A DNA stretch of 44,911 nucleotides from Paracoccus wurundjeri (GTDB taxonomy: Bacteria; Pseudomonadota; Alphaproteobacteria; Rhodobacterales; Rhodobacteraceae). The stretch is from contig NZ_JAUUTZ010000032.1 in assembly GCF_030678915.1 (NCBI RefSeq), positions 1-44,911 on the forward strand, in the 5' to 3' direction. Position numbers and translations under genes: made by a program. Each line of letters starts with the position of its first letter. Within the stretch, counting starts at the first letter, position 1. Under the pieces are notes generated by a model. That model was given only the letters and a program-made list of their open reading frames with translations, ran no database searches and was not told the origin of the DNA. Below, piece after piece: positions 8,741 to 17,455 of the stretch.

Positions 8741-9321
8741 TGCTGTTCAGGCGACGTCCCATCCGGCTGGAAACAGAACGGATGACGCTGCGTCTGCCTG
8801 CGCATTCCGATTTCAAGGCATGGCGCGACCTGCGGGTGGAAAGCCGTGATTTCCTGACCCCTTGGGAGCCGGTCTGGTCACCCGATCACCTGACGCGCAA
8901 AAGCTTTACCAATCGGGTTTATTGGGCGGCACGGGCAAGCCGGAACGGGACCGCCCTGCCATTGTTCCTGATGCGTCGGGACGGGGCCATCCTGGGCGCG
9001 ATCACGCTGGACAATATCCGTCGCGGGCCGGCACAGATGGGAACCATCGGCTATTGGGTCGGGCAGGGCTTTGCGCGGCAGGGCTATATGCGCGAAGCGA
9101 TCGGCGCCCTTGTCCATCACGCTTTCACGACGCTGGACCTGTCCCGGATCGAGGCGGCATGCCTGCCTGAAAACGCCGCATCGCGCGGCGTGTTGGAGCG
9201 TTCGGGCTTCAAATATGAAGGCGTCGCGCAAAGCTATCTGCAGATCAATGGCCGCTGGCGAAACCATGTGCTTTACGCCAATCTGCGTGGCGACAGGCGG
9301 GGGCGTAGCGAAGCGCGTTGA
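8740..9321 (+). CDS. GNAT acetyltransferase, RimJ/RimL type
   Basis: This 193-residue protein of the GCN5-related N-acetyltransferase fold resembles RimJ (Acetyltransf_3). The N-terminus has RLETERMTLRLPAHSDF. The acetyl-CoA loop is near GYWVGQGFARQGYMREA, and the segment AACLPENAASRGVLERSGF is typical of RimJ/RimL. RimJ acetylates the N-terminus of ribosomal protein S5; whether this homologue does so is inference. The ATG at 8740 overlaps the stop of the M16 peptidase (TGATG). A GTG at 8737 is an alternative start. Confidence 0.9.
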   Translation: MLFRRRPIRLETERMTLRLPAHSDFKAWRDLRVESRDFLTPWEPVWSPDHLTRKSFTNRVYWAARASRNGTALPLFLMRRDGAILGAITLDNIRRGPAQMGTIGYWVGQGFARQGYMREAIGALVHHAFTTLDLSRIEAACLPENAASRGVLERSGFKYEGVAQSYLQINGRWRNHVLYANLRGDRRGRSEAR

Positions 9322-9349
9322 CCGCCGCCCGACCAGCAAGGAGATGAAC

Positions 9350-10759
9350 ATGACCCTGAACCCCGCCGATGACAGGCTGGCTGCACGCCTTCCCCAAGGA
9401 GTTCTGCGGGAGGTCACGCCCGCCTATACCGAAGAGGCGCGCGGGTTGTTCATCGGTCAGGCGGGGCTGGTTGCCGCGCCCCGGGATAGCGGCGAAGTGG
9501 CCGCAATCCTGCGAGTCTGCGCCGAAATGCGGGTGCCAATCGTGCCGCGTGGCGGGGGAACCGGGCTTGTCGGTGGGCAGGTCATGCCTGATGGGCCTGC
9601 GCCGCTGGTCCTGTCACTTGAGCGCATGAATGCGATCCGCGAGATTTATCCGGATGAGAACGTGATATTGGCCGAGGCGGGCGCTACGGTGCAGCAGACC
9701 CGCGATGCGGCGGCCGGGGCGGGGCGGCAGTTTCCCTTGTCGCTTGCGTCGCAGGGAACGGCGCAGATCGGCGGGGTGCTTTCCACGAATGCGGGCGGCG
9801 TGAATGTCCTGCGCTATGGCAATGCGCGGACCTTATGTCTTGGCATCGAGGCTGTCCTGCCATCGGGCGAGATCATGCGCGACCTCAAACGGTTGCGGAA
9901 GGATAATACCGGCTACGATCTGCGCGATCTTCTGATCGGGGCCGAGGGGACGCTGGGAATCATTACCGCCGCCTCGCTGGTCATGGCGCCGGTTCCGGCC
10001 GAGTCCGGCGTGGCCATGCTGGTTGTGGAAAGCCCGGATGCGGCGCTGCAGCTTCTTTCGATCGCGCAATCGCGCATGGCCGGGGGAGTGTCCGCGTTTG
10101 AACTGATCTCGGGCGTGGGGCTTGATTTCCTGCAAGAGCATTTCCCAAATCTGCGGCAACCCTTTGCATCGCCTCCCGAATGGGTCGTGCTGATCGAGGT
10201 CGGCCTGCCTGCGGGCCTTGCCGCCGATGAGGCGTTGGAAGGTCTGTTCATGGCCGGATCCGAAGCGGGGCTGGTCAGTGACGGCGTCATCGCGCAATCC
10301 GGGCAACAGGCGGCGGAACTGTGGAATATACGCGAAGATATTCCCCACGCGAATCGCGCGGTGGGTGCCATCGCCAGCCATGATATAAGTCTGCCCTTGT
10401 CCGAAATCGCCGGTTTCATCCGGGATGCGGGTGCCATGCTGGCGGATCGCGGCGATATGCGGATCAATTGTTTCGGCCATCTGGGTGATGGAAACCTGCA
10501 TTACAATCTGTTTCCGGCCCCGGGCCGAACACGCGCGGAATATGCCGATATCCGCAGCGGGTTATCTTTTGCCGTGCATGAAATGGTGCTTGCGCGTGGC
10601 GGTTCATTCTCGGCCGAGCATGGGGTAGGGCGTCTGAAGGTTGCCGATCTGGAACGCTGGGGCGATCCGACCCGACTTGCCGCGATGCGGGCAATCAAAC
10701 AGGCACTCGATCCGTACGGGATTATGAATCCGGGGGCGGTATTATCTGCATCACGCTGA
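9350..10759 (+). CDS. FAD-linked oxidase, GlcD / D-2-hydroxyacid dehydrogenase type
   Basis: This 469-residue flavoprotein has an N-terminal PCMH FAD-binding domain (PRGGGTGLVGGQ at 66-77) and a C-terminal FAD-oxidase domain. The latter has the metal-binding GHLGDGNLHYN and SAEHGVG motifs and ends in the usual PYGIMNPGAVL. The family includes the glycolate oxidase GlcD subunit, D-lactate dehydrogenase and D-2-hydroxyglutarate dehydrogenase. There is no Fe-S domain and no GlcE/GlcF neighbour, so a stand-alone D-2-hydroxyacid dehydrogenase is more likely than glycolate oxidase. Of two in-frame ATGs, 9344 abuts AAGGAG and 9350 lies six bases after it, so 9350 is preferred. It converges with mnhG across 16 bp. 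Confidence 0.88.
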   Translation: MTLNPADDRLAARLPQGVLREVTPAYTEEARGLFIGQAGLVAAPRDSGEVAAILRVCAEMRVPIVPRGGGTGLVGGQVMPDGPAPLVLSLERMNAIREIYPDENVILAEAGATVQQTRDAAAGAGRQFPLSLASQGTAQIGGVLSTNAGGVNVLRYGNARTLCLGIEAVLPSGEIMRDLKRLRKDNTGYDLRDLLIGAEGTLGIITAASLVMAPVPAESGVAMLVVESPDAALQLLSIAQSRMAGGVSAFELISGVGLDFLQEHFPNLRQPFASPPEWVVLIEVGLPAGLAADEALEGLFMAGSEAGLVSDGVIAQSGQQAAELWNIREDIPHANRAVGAIASHDISLPLSEIAGFIRDAGAMLADRGDMRINCFGHLGDGNLHYNLFPAPGRTRAEYADIRSGLSFAVHEMVLARGGSFSAEHGVGRLKVADLERWGDPTRLAAMRAIKQALDPYGIMNPGAVLSASR

Positions 10760-10775
10760 ACAGATGCGACGTGCT

Positions 10776-11192
10776 TTATTCCCGCATGTCACGGTCGGTA
10801 CTGTCATTTTCCGTGCCGTTTCCGACAAGGCTGCGCTCGGCTGAAGCGCCATAGGTCGCCCAGTTCTGATCCTCGCCGCAATCCGGCAATTCATCGGCGC
10901 GCCAGCTCAGATGCATATGGGATTTGGCGATCATCAGGCCGGTGATCGGCGCGGTCACAAAGAGGAACAGCGTGATCAGTAATTCATGCCAGCTTGGATG
11001 TTCTCCGAAAAAGGCGAACCAGGCAAGCGACGCCAGAAGAACACCGCCGACGCCAAGTGTCGCGGCCTTCGTCGGCGCGTGCAGACGGGTCATCTGATCG
11101 GGAAGTTTGACCAGCCCGTAAGAACCGATCACCCCGAACAGACCGCCAATGACCAGAAGGGCACTGATAAGGATTTCCGCAATCATGCTCAT
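10776..11192 (-). CDS. mnhG: Na+/H+ antiporter subunit G (MnhG/PhaG)
   Basis: This is the small three-helix subunit of the Mrp/Pha multisubunit cation:proton antiporter. The family signature GVIGSYGLVKLPDQMTRLHAPTKAATLG is clear near residues 21-48 and is followed by two more helices. The C-terminal tail (about residues 95-138) is hydrophilic and acidic, longer than a minimal MnhG, and may be cytoplasmic. GAGGGA six bases upstream favours the ATG at 11192 over the one at 11186. It is the last gene of the mnhABCDEFG operon, ten bases after mnhF. Confidence 0.93.
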   Translation of the reverse strand: MSMIAEILISALLVIGGLFGVIGSYGLVKLPDQMTRLHAPTKAATLGVGGVLLASLAWFAFFGEHPSWHELLITLFLFVTAPITGLMIAKSHMHLSWRADELPDCGEDQNWATYGASAERSLVGNGTENDSTDRDMRE

Positions 11193-11202
11193 GTCCGTTC
11201 CC

Positions 11203-11472
11203 TCATTCGATCACATCGCCGCGCAGGATGAATTTCGCATAAGCCACGGTCGAAACGAAGCCGACCATGGCCAGAAGCATCATGATCTCGAAATACATCG
11301 TCGTATCATGCAGGATCCCGAACAGCGCGATCACGGCGATCATATTGACGGTCATCGTGTCCAAAGCCAGAATCCGATCGCTGACCCCGGGGGCGAACAA
11401 GATGCGATACAGGCAGAACAGAAGGCCAAGCCCAAAGCAGCAGAAGGCGAAATAAAGCGCGTATTCGATCAT
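11203..11472 (-). CDS. mnhF: Na+/H+ antiporter subunit F (MnhF/PhaF)
   Basis: This 89-residue three-helix membrane subunit carries the family motif RILFAPGVSDRILALDTMTVN (residues about 23-43). It starts at ATG 11472, overlapping the mnhE stop by four bases. The frame is open further upstream, but that extension is soluble, arginine/proline-rich and lies across mnhE, so it is not used. Together with subunits E and G it belongs to the small-subunit module of the Mrp complex in the inner membrane. Confidence 0.93.
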   Translation of the reverse strand: MIEYALYFAFCCFGLGLLFCLYRILFAPGVSDRILALDTMTVNMIAVIALFGILHDTTMYFEIMMLLAMVGFVSTVAYAKFILRGDVIE

Positions 11473-11960
11473 CCGAAAATCTCCATCAGCCGTGCTTCGT
11501 AACGGGTCTTGATATCCTCGATCACCGATTCCGGATCGGGGGCGTGCAGACAATGCACCAGCAGGGCATGGCCATCCTGTGACAGGTCCGCACTGACTGT
11601 TCCGGGTGTCAGGGTGATCGTCGCGGCCAGCACGGTAATCGCTTCGGGCGAGCGCAATTCCAGAGGAATGGTGACCCATGCCGGTTGCAGATCGCGGTTG
11701 GGTTTGAACAGCACGATCATTGCCACCTGGATATTGGCGACGACGATATCCCAGAATACCAGTGTGATATAGGCCAGCAGCTTGCGCGGATTGCGGATTC
11801 TGGCGCGGTCCGGCCAATAGGGCTCTGTCAGGGCAGGGATGGCAATGCTGAGGATCACCGCAAAAACCAGTGAACCCCATGCAAAGCGATTGACCAGCAG
11901 CATCCAGACCAGAACCAGAAGCGCCGACAGATAGGGGTGAGGAAAGATGCGGCGGATCAT
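11469..11960 (-). CDS. mnhE: Na+/H+ antiporter subunit E (MnhE/PhaE)
   Basis: This 163-residue subunit has an N-terminal membrane portion (about 12-40 and 60-85) and a cytoplasmic C-terminal domain. The conserved family segment ATITLTPGTVSADLSQDGHAL, with its 'TLTPGT' core, is present. Both ends overlap neighbours by four bases (mnhD upstream, mnhF downstream), so expression is tightly coupled. Length is normal for the family. Confidence 0.93.
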   Translation of the reverse strand: MIRRIFPHPYLSALLVLVWMLLVNRFAWGSLVFAVILSIAIPALTEPYWPDRARIRNPRKLLAYITLVFWDIVVANIQVAMIVLFKPNRDLQPAWVTIPLELRSPEAITVLAATITLTPGTVSADLSQDGHALLVHCLHAPDPESVIEDIKTRYEARLMEIFG

Positions 11961-13558
11961 CTGGCGCCCTCCTGCATGCGCAGCACGGAATCATAATAGA
12001 GTTCGGGCTGGGTCAGTTGCTCGGCCATGTGCTGAAGATAACCGGTCAGAGGTCCGGCGAAGACCGTCATGGCCACACTGCCCGCCAGCAATCCGCCAAC
12101 GGCAAGAAAGGCCAGCCACGGTGCCGCGGAATCATCGACATCCTGAATCGGCTCGTCGGATTCCAGCTTTGTCGGGATCGGACCTCGCACGGGGCGCTCG
12201 CCTTCGTCGGTGTCGTTTCCGGGTTCCGGATCTAGTTCATGTGCCTTCCAGAACAGGATCGAGCCGGCGCGGCCGAAGCCGACCAGCGAAATCACCGAGG
12301 TGACAAGGATCACGGTCCAGATCACTGCCACCCAGGGATCCGTGGCGGTGGCCCGGATGATCAGCAGTTTGCCAAGGAAGCCCGATAGCGGCGGCAATCC
12401 GACAACGGCAATCGCCGTGACGAAGAAAAGCGCCGAGACAAGGCCGGTATTGCGGATCGCGGGGCGTTGGCGCAGCCAGAAATCGCCTCCGCGACGGGCG
12501 GCGACAAGATCGACGACCAGAAACAGCGCCGCCGCCGCCAGCGTCGAATGCAGCATGTAATACAGCCCCGCTGTCAGCCCCTGCACGTCAAACCGCGCGA
12601 TCGAGATAACTAACGTCCCGATCGAGGCGATGGCGGCAAATGCTGCAAGCCGTGTCAGGCTTCGTGTCCCCAGCACCCCGAGCTGTCCCAGGATCAGGGT
12701 GATGAGGGCGGCGGGCAGCAGAAGATCGGTGGCGATGGTCTCGACCACGGAATCGCTTGGAAAGACCAGCGTGAAGAACCGGATGATCGCATAGATCCCG
12801 ACCTTGGACATGATCGCGAACAGCGCTGCGACCGGCCCGGGGGCATTGGCATAGGTCGAGGGCAGCCAGAAATGCAGCGGCACGATGGCCGCCTTGATCG
12901 CGAAGACCAGCATCAGCAGCACCGCGCCGGTCCGCAGCAACGCGGTATCCTGTGGCTCCATCATGGCGACACGCTCGGCCATGTCGGCCATGTTCAGTGT
13001 GCCCGTCACCGCATAAAGCGTGCCGAGCGCGGCAAGAAACAATGCCGATCCGGCAAGATTATAGCCGATATACTGTACCCCTGCGCGCAGACGCATCGGG
13101 CCGCCGCCATGAGTCATCAGACCATAGCTGGCGATCAGCAATATCTCGAAGAACACGAACAGGTTGAAAGCGTCGCCCGTCATGAAGGCGCCGTTGATGC
13201 CCATCAGCTGGAACATCCAGAGCGAGTGGAAATGCCAGCCTTTGCGATCCCAGCCAGAGCCGATACCGTAAAGCTGCACGATCACCGCCAGAATGCCCGT
13301 CAGCAAAAGCATCAAGGCCGCCAGCTTGTCCAGCATCAGTACGATACCGAAGGGCGCGGGCCAGTTGCCCAGCCGATAGACGATAACCTCTCCGCCCGCC
13401 GCCATGACGTTCAGCTTGATGGCGACGATCAGTGTCAGCAGGCTGCCGATGACCCCGAATACCCGCTGTTGCAGCAAATCGTGACGCATCCAGAGGATCA
13501 TCAATGGCCCGAGAATGGCCGGGACGAGAACCGGAGCGATCAGCCAGTGGGGTGTCAT
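11957..13558 (-). CDS. mnhD: Na+/H+ antiporter subunit D (MnhD/PhaD)
   Basis: This is a large complex I NuoM/NuoN-like proton-translocating subunit of the Mrp antiporter. The 533 residues form about fourteen predicted helices, with the NADH-quinone oxidoreductase core region (NGAFMTGDAFNLFVFFEILL, AIKAAIVPLHFWLPSTYANAPGP). The conserved Lys/Glu pattern expected for the channel is visible in these segments (FFE, FAIKAA). A charged loop near residues 440-470 (DPEPGNDTDEGERPVRG) is somewhat long. It overlaps mnhC and mnhE by four bases each. Confidence 0.95.
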   Translation of the reverse strand: MTPHWLIAPVLVPAILGPLMILWMRHDLLQQRVFGVIGSLLTLIVAIKLNVMAAGGEVIVYRLGNWPAPFGIVLMLDKLAALMLLLTGILAVIVQLYGIGSGWDRKGWHFHSLWMFQLMGINGAFMTGDAFNLFVFFEILLIASYGLMTHGGGPMRLRAGVQYIGYNLAGSALFLAALGTLYAVTGTLNMADMAERVAMMEPQDTALLRTGAVLLMLVFAIKAAIVPLHFWLPSTYANAPGPVAALFAIMSKVGIYAIIRFFTLVFPSDSVVETIATDLLLPAALITLILGQLGVLGTRSLTRLAAFAAIASIGTLVISIARFDVQGLTAGLYYMLHSTLAAAALFLVVDLVAARRGGDFWLRQRPAIRNTGLVSALFFVTAIAVVGLPPLSGFLGKLLIIRATATDPWVAVIWTVILVTSVISLVGFGRAGSILFWKAHELDPEPGNDTDEGERPVRGPIPTKLESDEPIQDVDDSAAPWLAFLAVGGLLAGSVAMTVFAGPLTGYLQHMAEQLTQPELYYDSVLRMQEGAR

Positions 13559-13941
13559 GCGCGCTCTTCCTCGGGCTGGTCGTTAACGGTCTTGAGAGGA
13601 GGCATCTCCCTGTCATCCGGGGGCATGTTGATATGATCGTCCCCACCCTCGATAAACGCGCCCAAAGACATCATCACCACGACAGCGGTCATCCCGAAGG
13701 AGATCACGATCGCAGTCAGAACCAGAGCCTGCGGCAGCGGATCGGTATAGGCGGCGGCATCGCCGTCATGCAGGATCGGCGGCAGGTTCACGACCAGCCT
13801 TCCCGTCGCGAACAGGAAGGTATTGATCGCATATGTGATCATGGTCATGCCAAGAACCACCGCAAAGGTACGTAGACGCAGGATAAGGTAAATTCCGGCG
13901 GCCATGCAGGCGCCGATACCGCTCGCGACGAGAAGCTCCAT
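13555..13941 (-). CDS. mnhC: Na+/H+ antiporter subunit C (MnhC/PhaC)
   Basis: This 128-residue NuoK-like subunit has three helices; its core includes IYLILRLRTFAVVLGMTMITYAINTFLF and a DPLPQALVLTAIVISFGMTA segment typical of MnhC. A TTG at 13944 is in frame, but the ATG at 13941 overlaps the mnhA stop (TGATG) and has AAGGAG about ten bases upstream, so it is used. The C-terminal tail is acidic and proline-rich (DDREMPPLKTVNDQPEEERA). Confidence 0.94.
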   Translation of the reverse strand: MELLVASGIGACMAAGIYLILRLRTFAVVLGMTMITYAINTFLFATGRLVVNLPPILHDGDAAAYTDPLPQALVLTAIVISFGMTAVVVMMSLGAFIEGGDDHINMPPDDREMPPLKTVNDQPEEERA

Positions 13942-16781
13942 CAATGGGCTCCTTTCTGTTCTTCACTCAGGTCAATATCCATTGGTTTTTCGTTCACGGT
14001 CTCTCCGGCCTGCCGGGCGATCCGGCTTAGCGAGTTCAGGGCAAGCATCACCGCGCCCACGACGCAAAGGAACACGCCAAGGTCGAAACCCATCGCCGTG
14101 GCAAGTTCGAATTCTTCAAGGAAGGGCAGTTTCACATAGCCATAGGCAGAGGTCAGGAAGGGCTTGCCGTTGAACCATGCGCCGATGCCGGTCACGCCCG
14201 CGGCAACCACGCCGGCACCGATCAGGGCATGAAAGGGAATGTTTTGCCGGTCCTGCGCCCATGCATAGCCCGAGGCCATATATTGCATCAGAAGGGCAAT
14301 GGCGACGACCAGACCGGCGATGAATCCGCCACCCGGCTGATTATGGCCGCGCAGGAAGATGAACAGGCCGACGACCAGAGAGATCGGCAGGATTACCCTT
14401 GTGGCGATCACCAGCATCATCGGATGCCGATCTCCCGCGCGACGCTGATCGTGCACCCAGTTTTTCAGTCGCGCCGAGGATTTGCCCTGTAGCAATGTTT
14501 GCGTCAGTGCGAAAATCGCAAGCGCTGCAATGCCCAGAACGGTTATCTCGCCAAATGTATCATAGCCGCGAAAATCCACGAGGATGACATTGACGACATT
14601 ATCGCCTCCGCCCAGCTTATGACTGTTTTCAAGCATATAGCCCGAGATCGAGTCAAAGGCGAAATCGCGTCGCAGAATGGCATAGCACAGCCCGCCAAAG
14701 CCCAGCCCCGCCAGCGTGGCGATACAGGCGTCCCAGCCGCGGCGATGCGTGCTTGTCTCTATCAGCGTGCGCTTGGGCAGGAAGTTCAATGCCAGCAGCA
14801 GCAGGATCACCGTGACCACCTCGACCGAAATCTGGGTCAGAGCAAGGTCGGGGGCCGAGAAATAGGTGAAGAAAATCGAGGTGATCAGCCCGACAATGGC
14901 GATCAGCACAAGCGCCAGCAGCCGTACCCGGTGGAAAAACACCATGCTGCCGGTCGCGAACATTGCCAGCAGCCAGCCGATGAAGGGTACCGGGCCGACG
15001 GGCAGCATGGGCCGCGTAAGCGGTCCCGCATCGCCCGTGTACCAGGCCAGAGCGCCCGCAAACAGCGATGTCAGAGTAAAGAATGACAATGCACGGGGCA
15101 TCGAGCCGTTATTGAACTTGTCCGTGATCCAGCGTCCCGCCAGCACCGATGCCTGCACGATGGTATCGAAGATCACCTTTGCTTCCGGGCGCGGCGCCGA
15201 TTCCCATGATTTCAACGCGGGTTCATGCCGCCTCAGCAGGATGATACCGCCCGCTATGGCGATCAGCGACATGATCAGTGCGGCATTCAGCCCGTGCCAT
15301 AATGCGAGATGGGCATGTTCGGATTCTCCCGTCACGGCGCTTGCAGAGGCATCGACAAGCCAGCCGGCCATCGTATTCGGGAACAAACCGATCAGCACGA
15401 CCAGAACGGTCAGCAAGGCCGGGCCGGCCCACATGCCGAACCCCGGATCGTGGGGGTGGTGGGGATAATCGTCCCGCTCGGGGCCGGTGAAGACGTGAAA
15501 GACGAAGCGCAGCGAATAGCCGACCGAGAACAGCGCCGCCACGGTCGCCACCACCATGAAGAACAGCCGCGCGGTCTCCAGATGGCTTGCCTCGTACAGC
15601 ATCATCTCCTTGGACAGGAAGCCGTTGAGCGGCGGTATCCCGGCCATGGACAGCGCGGCCACCGTGCCGATGGCGAAGGTTACGGGCATCAGTTTGCGCA
15701 ACCCTCCAAGACGCCGGATCGAGCGGGTTCCGGCCTCGTGATCGACGATCCCGGCAGTCATGAAAAGCGCGGCCTTGAAGGTGGCGTGATTGATGATGTG
15801 GAAGACGGCGGCGATGGCAGCTTCCCGGGTGCCGAAGCCCAGCAGCATGGTGATCAGCCCCAGATGACTGACGGTCGAGAAGGCCAGCACCGCCTTGAGA
15901 TCGTCCTTGAACAGCGCGATCACAGCGCCGATCAGCATGGTGACCAGACCTGTCGTCGCGACGATCCAGAACCATTCCGGCGTACCTCCCAGCACTGGCC
16001 ATAGCCGCGCCATCAGGAACAGGCCCGCCTTTACCATGGTTGCGCTGTGCAGATAGGCCGAAACCGGCGTGGGTGCGGCCATGGCATGCGGCAGCCAGAA
16101 ATGGAACGGGAACTGGGCGGATTTGGTAAACGCGCCCAGAAGGATCAGGATCAGGGCAGGCAGGTACCATTCGCTTGACTGGATCGCCTCTTTCGACCGA
16201 AGAATATCGCTGATGTCATAGCTGCCCGCGATCTGGCCGAGGATCATCATCCCGGCGATCATCGCCATGCCGCCCATGCCGGTGACGGTTAGTGCCATGC
16301 GTGCGCCCTGGCGACCTTCGGGAAGATGCCGCCAATAGCCGATCAGCAGGAAGGACGACAACGATGTCAGTTCCCAAAACACCAGCAAAAGCAGGATGTT
16401 ATCCGACAGAACGATGCCCATCATCGCGCCCTGGAACAGCATCAGATAGGTGTAGAATTTGCCGACCGGATCCGTGCGCGACAGGTAGAATCGGGCATAG
16501 GCGATGATCAGCAGCCCGATCCCGAGAATGAGTGTTCCGAACAGCAGCGACAGCCCGTCGATCCGAAAATTCGCATTAAGCTGGATCATCGGAAGCCATT
16601 CGATACGGGCGGTGATCACCTCGCCCCGCATGACGGCCGGGATATGCAGAAGCAGCCCCAGAAGTGCGACCAATGTCACTGTTCCGCAAGCCATTGCGGC
16701 GACCGAGCGACCAGAGCGAACCAGCAAACCTGGCAGCAATGCCCCGATGAAAGGCAGCAGGGCGATGAGGGCTGGCGACAT
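13941..16781 (-). CDS. mnhA: Na+/H+ antiporter subunits A and B fused (MnhAB/PhaAB)
   Basis: This 946-residue protein combines the NuoL-like MnhA subunit with MnhB. The N-terminal two thirds carry the proton-channel core (VFWELTSLSSFLLIGYW, FTKSAQFPFHFWLPHAMAAP). Next is the MnhA C-terminal region (FFTYFSAPDLALTQISVEVV). From about residue 790 comes the MnhB domain (FLRGHNQPGGGFIAGLV). This A-B fusion matches group 2 Mrp loci such as Sinorhizobium pha, and no separate mnhB is present. It is the first gene of the operon, with GAGGA before the ATG at 16781. The complex exchanges Na+ (or K+) for H+ and supports pH and salt tolerance; the cation cannot be told from sequence. Confidence 0.95.
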   Translation of the reverse strand: MSPALIALLPFIGALLPGLLVRSGRSVAAMACGTVTLVALLGLLLHIPAVMRGEVITARIEWLPMIQLNANFRIDGLSLLFGTLILGIGLLIIAYARFYLSRTDPVGKFYTYLMLFQGAMMGIVLSDNILLLLVFWELTSLSSFLLIGYWRHLPEGRQGARMALTVTGMGGMAMIAGMMILGQIAGSYDISDILRSKEAIQSSEWYLPALILILLGAFTKSAQFPFHFWLPHAMAAPTPVSAYLHSATMVKAGLFLMARLWPVLGGTPEWFWIVATTGLVTMLIGAVIALFKDDLKAVLAFSTVSHLGLITMLLGFGTREAAIAAVFHIINHATFKAALFMTAGIVDHEAGTRSIRRLGGLRKLMPVTFAIGTVAALSMAGIPPLNGFLSKEMMLYEASHLETARLFFMVVATVAALFSVGYSLRFVFHVFTGPERDDYPHHPHDPGFGMWAGPALLTVLVVLIGLFPNTMAGWLVDASASAVTGESEHAHLALWHGLNAALIMSLIAIAGGIILLRRHEPALKSWESAPRPEAKVIFDTIVQASVLAGRWITDKFNNGSMPRALSFFTLTSLFAGALAWYTGDAGPLTRPMLPVGPVPFIGWLLAMFATGSMVFFHRVRLLALVLIAIVGLITSIFFTYFSAPDLALTQISVEVVTVILLLLALNFLPKRTLIETSTHRRGWDACIATLAGLGFGGLCYAILRRDFAFDSISGYMLENSHKLGGGDNVVNVILVDFRGYDTFGEITVLGIAALAIFALTQTLLQGKSSARLKNWVHDQRRAGDRHPMMLVIATRVILPISLVVGLFIFLRGHNQPGGGFIAGLVVAIALLMQYMASGYAWAQDRQNIPFHALIGAGVVAAGVTGIGAWFNGKPFLTSAYGYVKLPFLEEFELATAMGFDLGVFLCVVGAVMLALNSLSRIARQAGETVNEKPMDIDLSEEQKGAH

Positions 16782-16867
16782 GGGTCCTCGTTCCTGTTGG
16801 TGTTTGTTTATGGGTTCTTTGCCTTTGTGTTTCCAATCAGGGACAAGGAGTCAAGTAAATGACCCGA

Positions 16868-16903
16868 GAAACGGTAACTTCCCCTAGGCGATGTTCCCGT
16901 TTC
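16868..16903. promoter_or_regulatory. 36-bp nested dyad between mnhA and ruvC
   Basis: Eleven-base arms (GAAACGGTAAC at 16868-16878 and GTTCCCGTTTC at 16893-16903) are complementary except at one position. The perfect palindrome CCTAGG (16883-16888) sits exactly at the centre of the dyad. The element lies 33 bp before the ruvC ATG and 86 bp before the mnhA ATG. Such symmetry suggests a protein-binding site in a divergent promoter. It could also form a stem in the ruvC leader, though no T-run follows. The regulator is unknown. Confidence 0.45.
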
Positions 16904-16936
16904 GTGCTAGTTCTTGAAAAAAGAGAAGGGGCAGAT

Positions 16937-17455
16937 ATGCGAGTTCTGGGCATCGATCCCGGGTTAAGGAATATGGGCTGGGGCGTGATCGCGGTGGACG
17001 GGCCGCGTTTGCGGCATGTGGCGAACGGGGTGATCCGCACGTCGGGATCCTCGGATGCCGGCGATCTGGCGGCGCGACTTCTGGTGTTGTTTCAAGGGCT
17101 TTCGGCAGTTATTTCGGAACATGGACCTGACGTTGCCGCGGTCGAACAGACCTTCGTCAACAAGGACGCGGTCGGGACGCTGAAACTGGGGCAGGCACGC
17201 GGTATTGCCTTGCTGGCACCGGCGGCGGCCGGGATCACGGTCGGGGAATACGCGCCGAATGCGGTCAAGAAAACCGTGGTCGGTGTCGGCCACGCCGCAA
17301 AGGAGCAGGTGCAGCATATGGTTCGCGTTCAATTGCCCGGTGTACAGTTCGACGGACCTGATTCCGCGGATGCCCTGGCCATCGCAATCTGCCACGCGCA
17401 TCACCTGCAAGGGCGCTCGCTTCGGGTAGCAGCGATGCGACAAGGTGTCGCATGA
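16937..17455 (+). CDS. ruvC: Holliday junction resolvase RuvC
   Basis: RuvC is the endonuclease that cuts Holliday junctions after RuvAB branch migration. The 172-residue protein has the RNase H-like catalytic residues D7 (in GIDPGL), E70 (VEQTF), D142 and D145 (DSADALAIAICH), matching the family's four acidic positions. The open frame begins earlier, but the ATG at 16937, with GAAGGGG upstream, gives the standard N-terminus. The stop overlaps the ruvA start (ATGA), and ruvB follows, so this is a complete ruvCAB operon. Confidence 0.97.
   Translation: MRVLGIDPGLRNMGWGVIAVDGPRLRHVANGVIRTSGSSDAGDLAARLLVLFQGLSAVISEHGPDVAAVEQTFVNKDAVGTLKLGQARGIALLAPAAAGITVGEYAPNAVKKTVVGVGHAAKEQVQHMVRVQLPGVQFDGPDSADALAIAICHAHHLQGRSLRVAAMRQGVA

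Noticed and set aside
11473..11994. Upstream extension of the mnhF reading frame
   Set aside because: The extra residues are soluble, arginine/proline-rich and lie over mnhE; the ATG at 11472 gives the standard MnhF.
16782..16936. LexA/SOS box before ruvC
   Set aside because: The alphaproteobacterial box GTTC-N7-GTTC is not found; two GTTC copies (16893 and 16910) are 13 bases apart, the wrong spacing.
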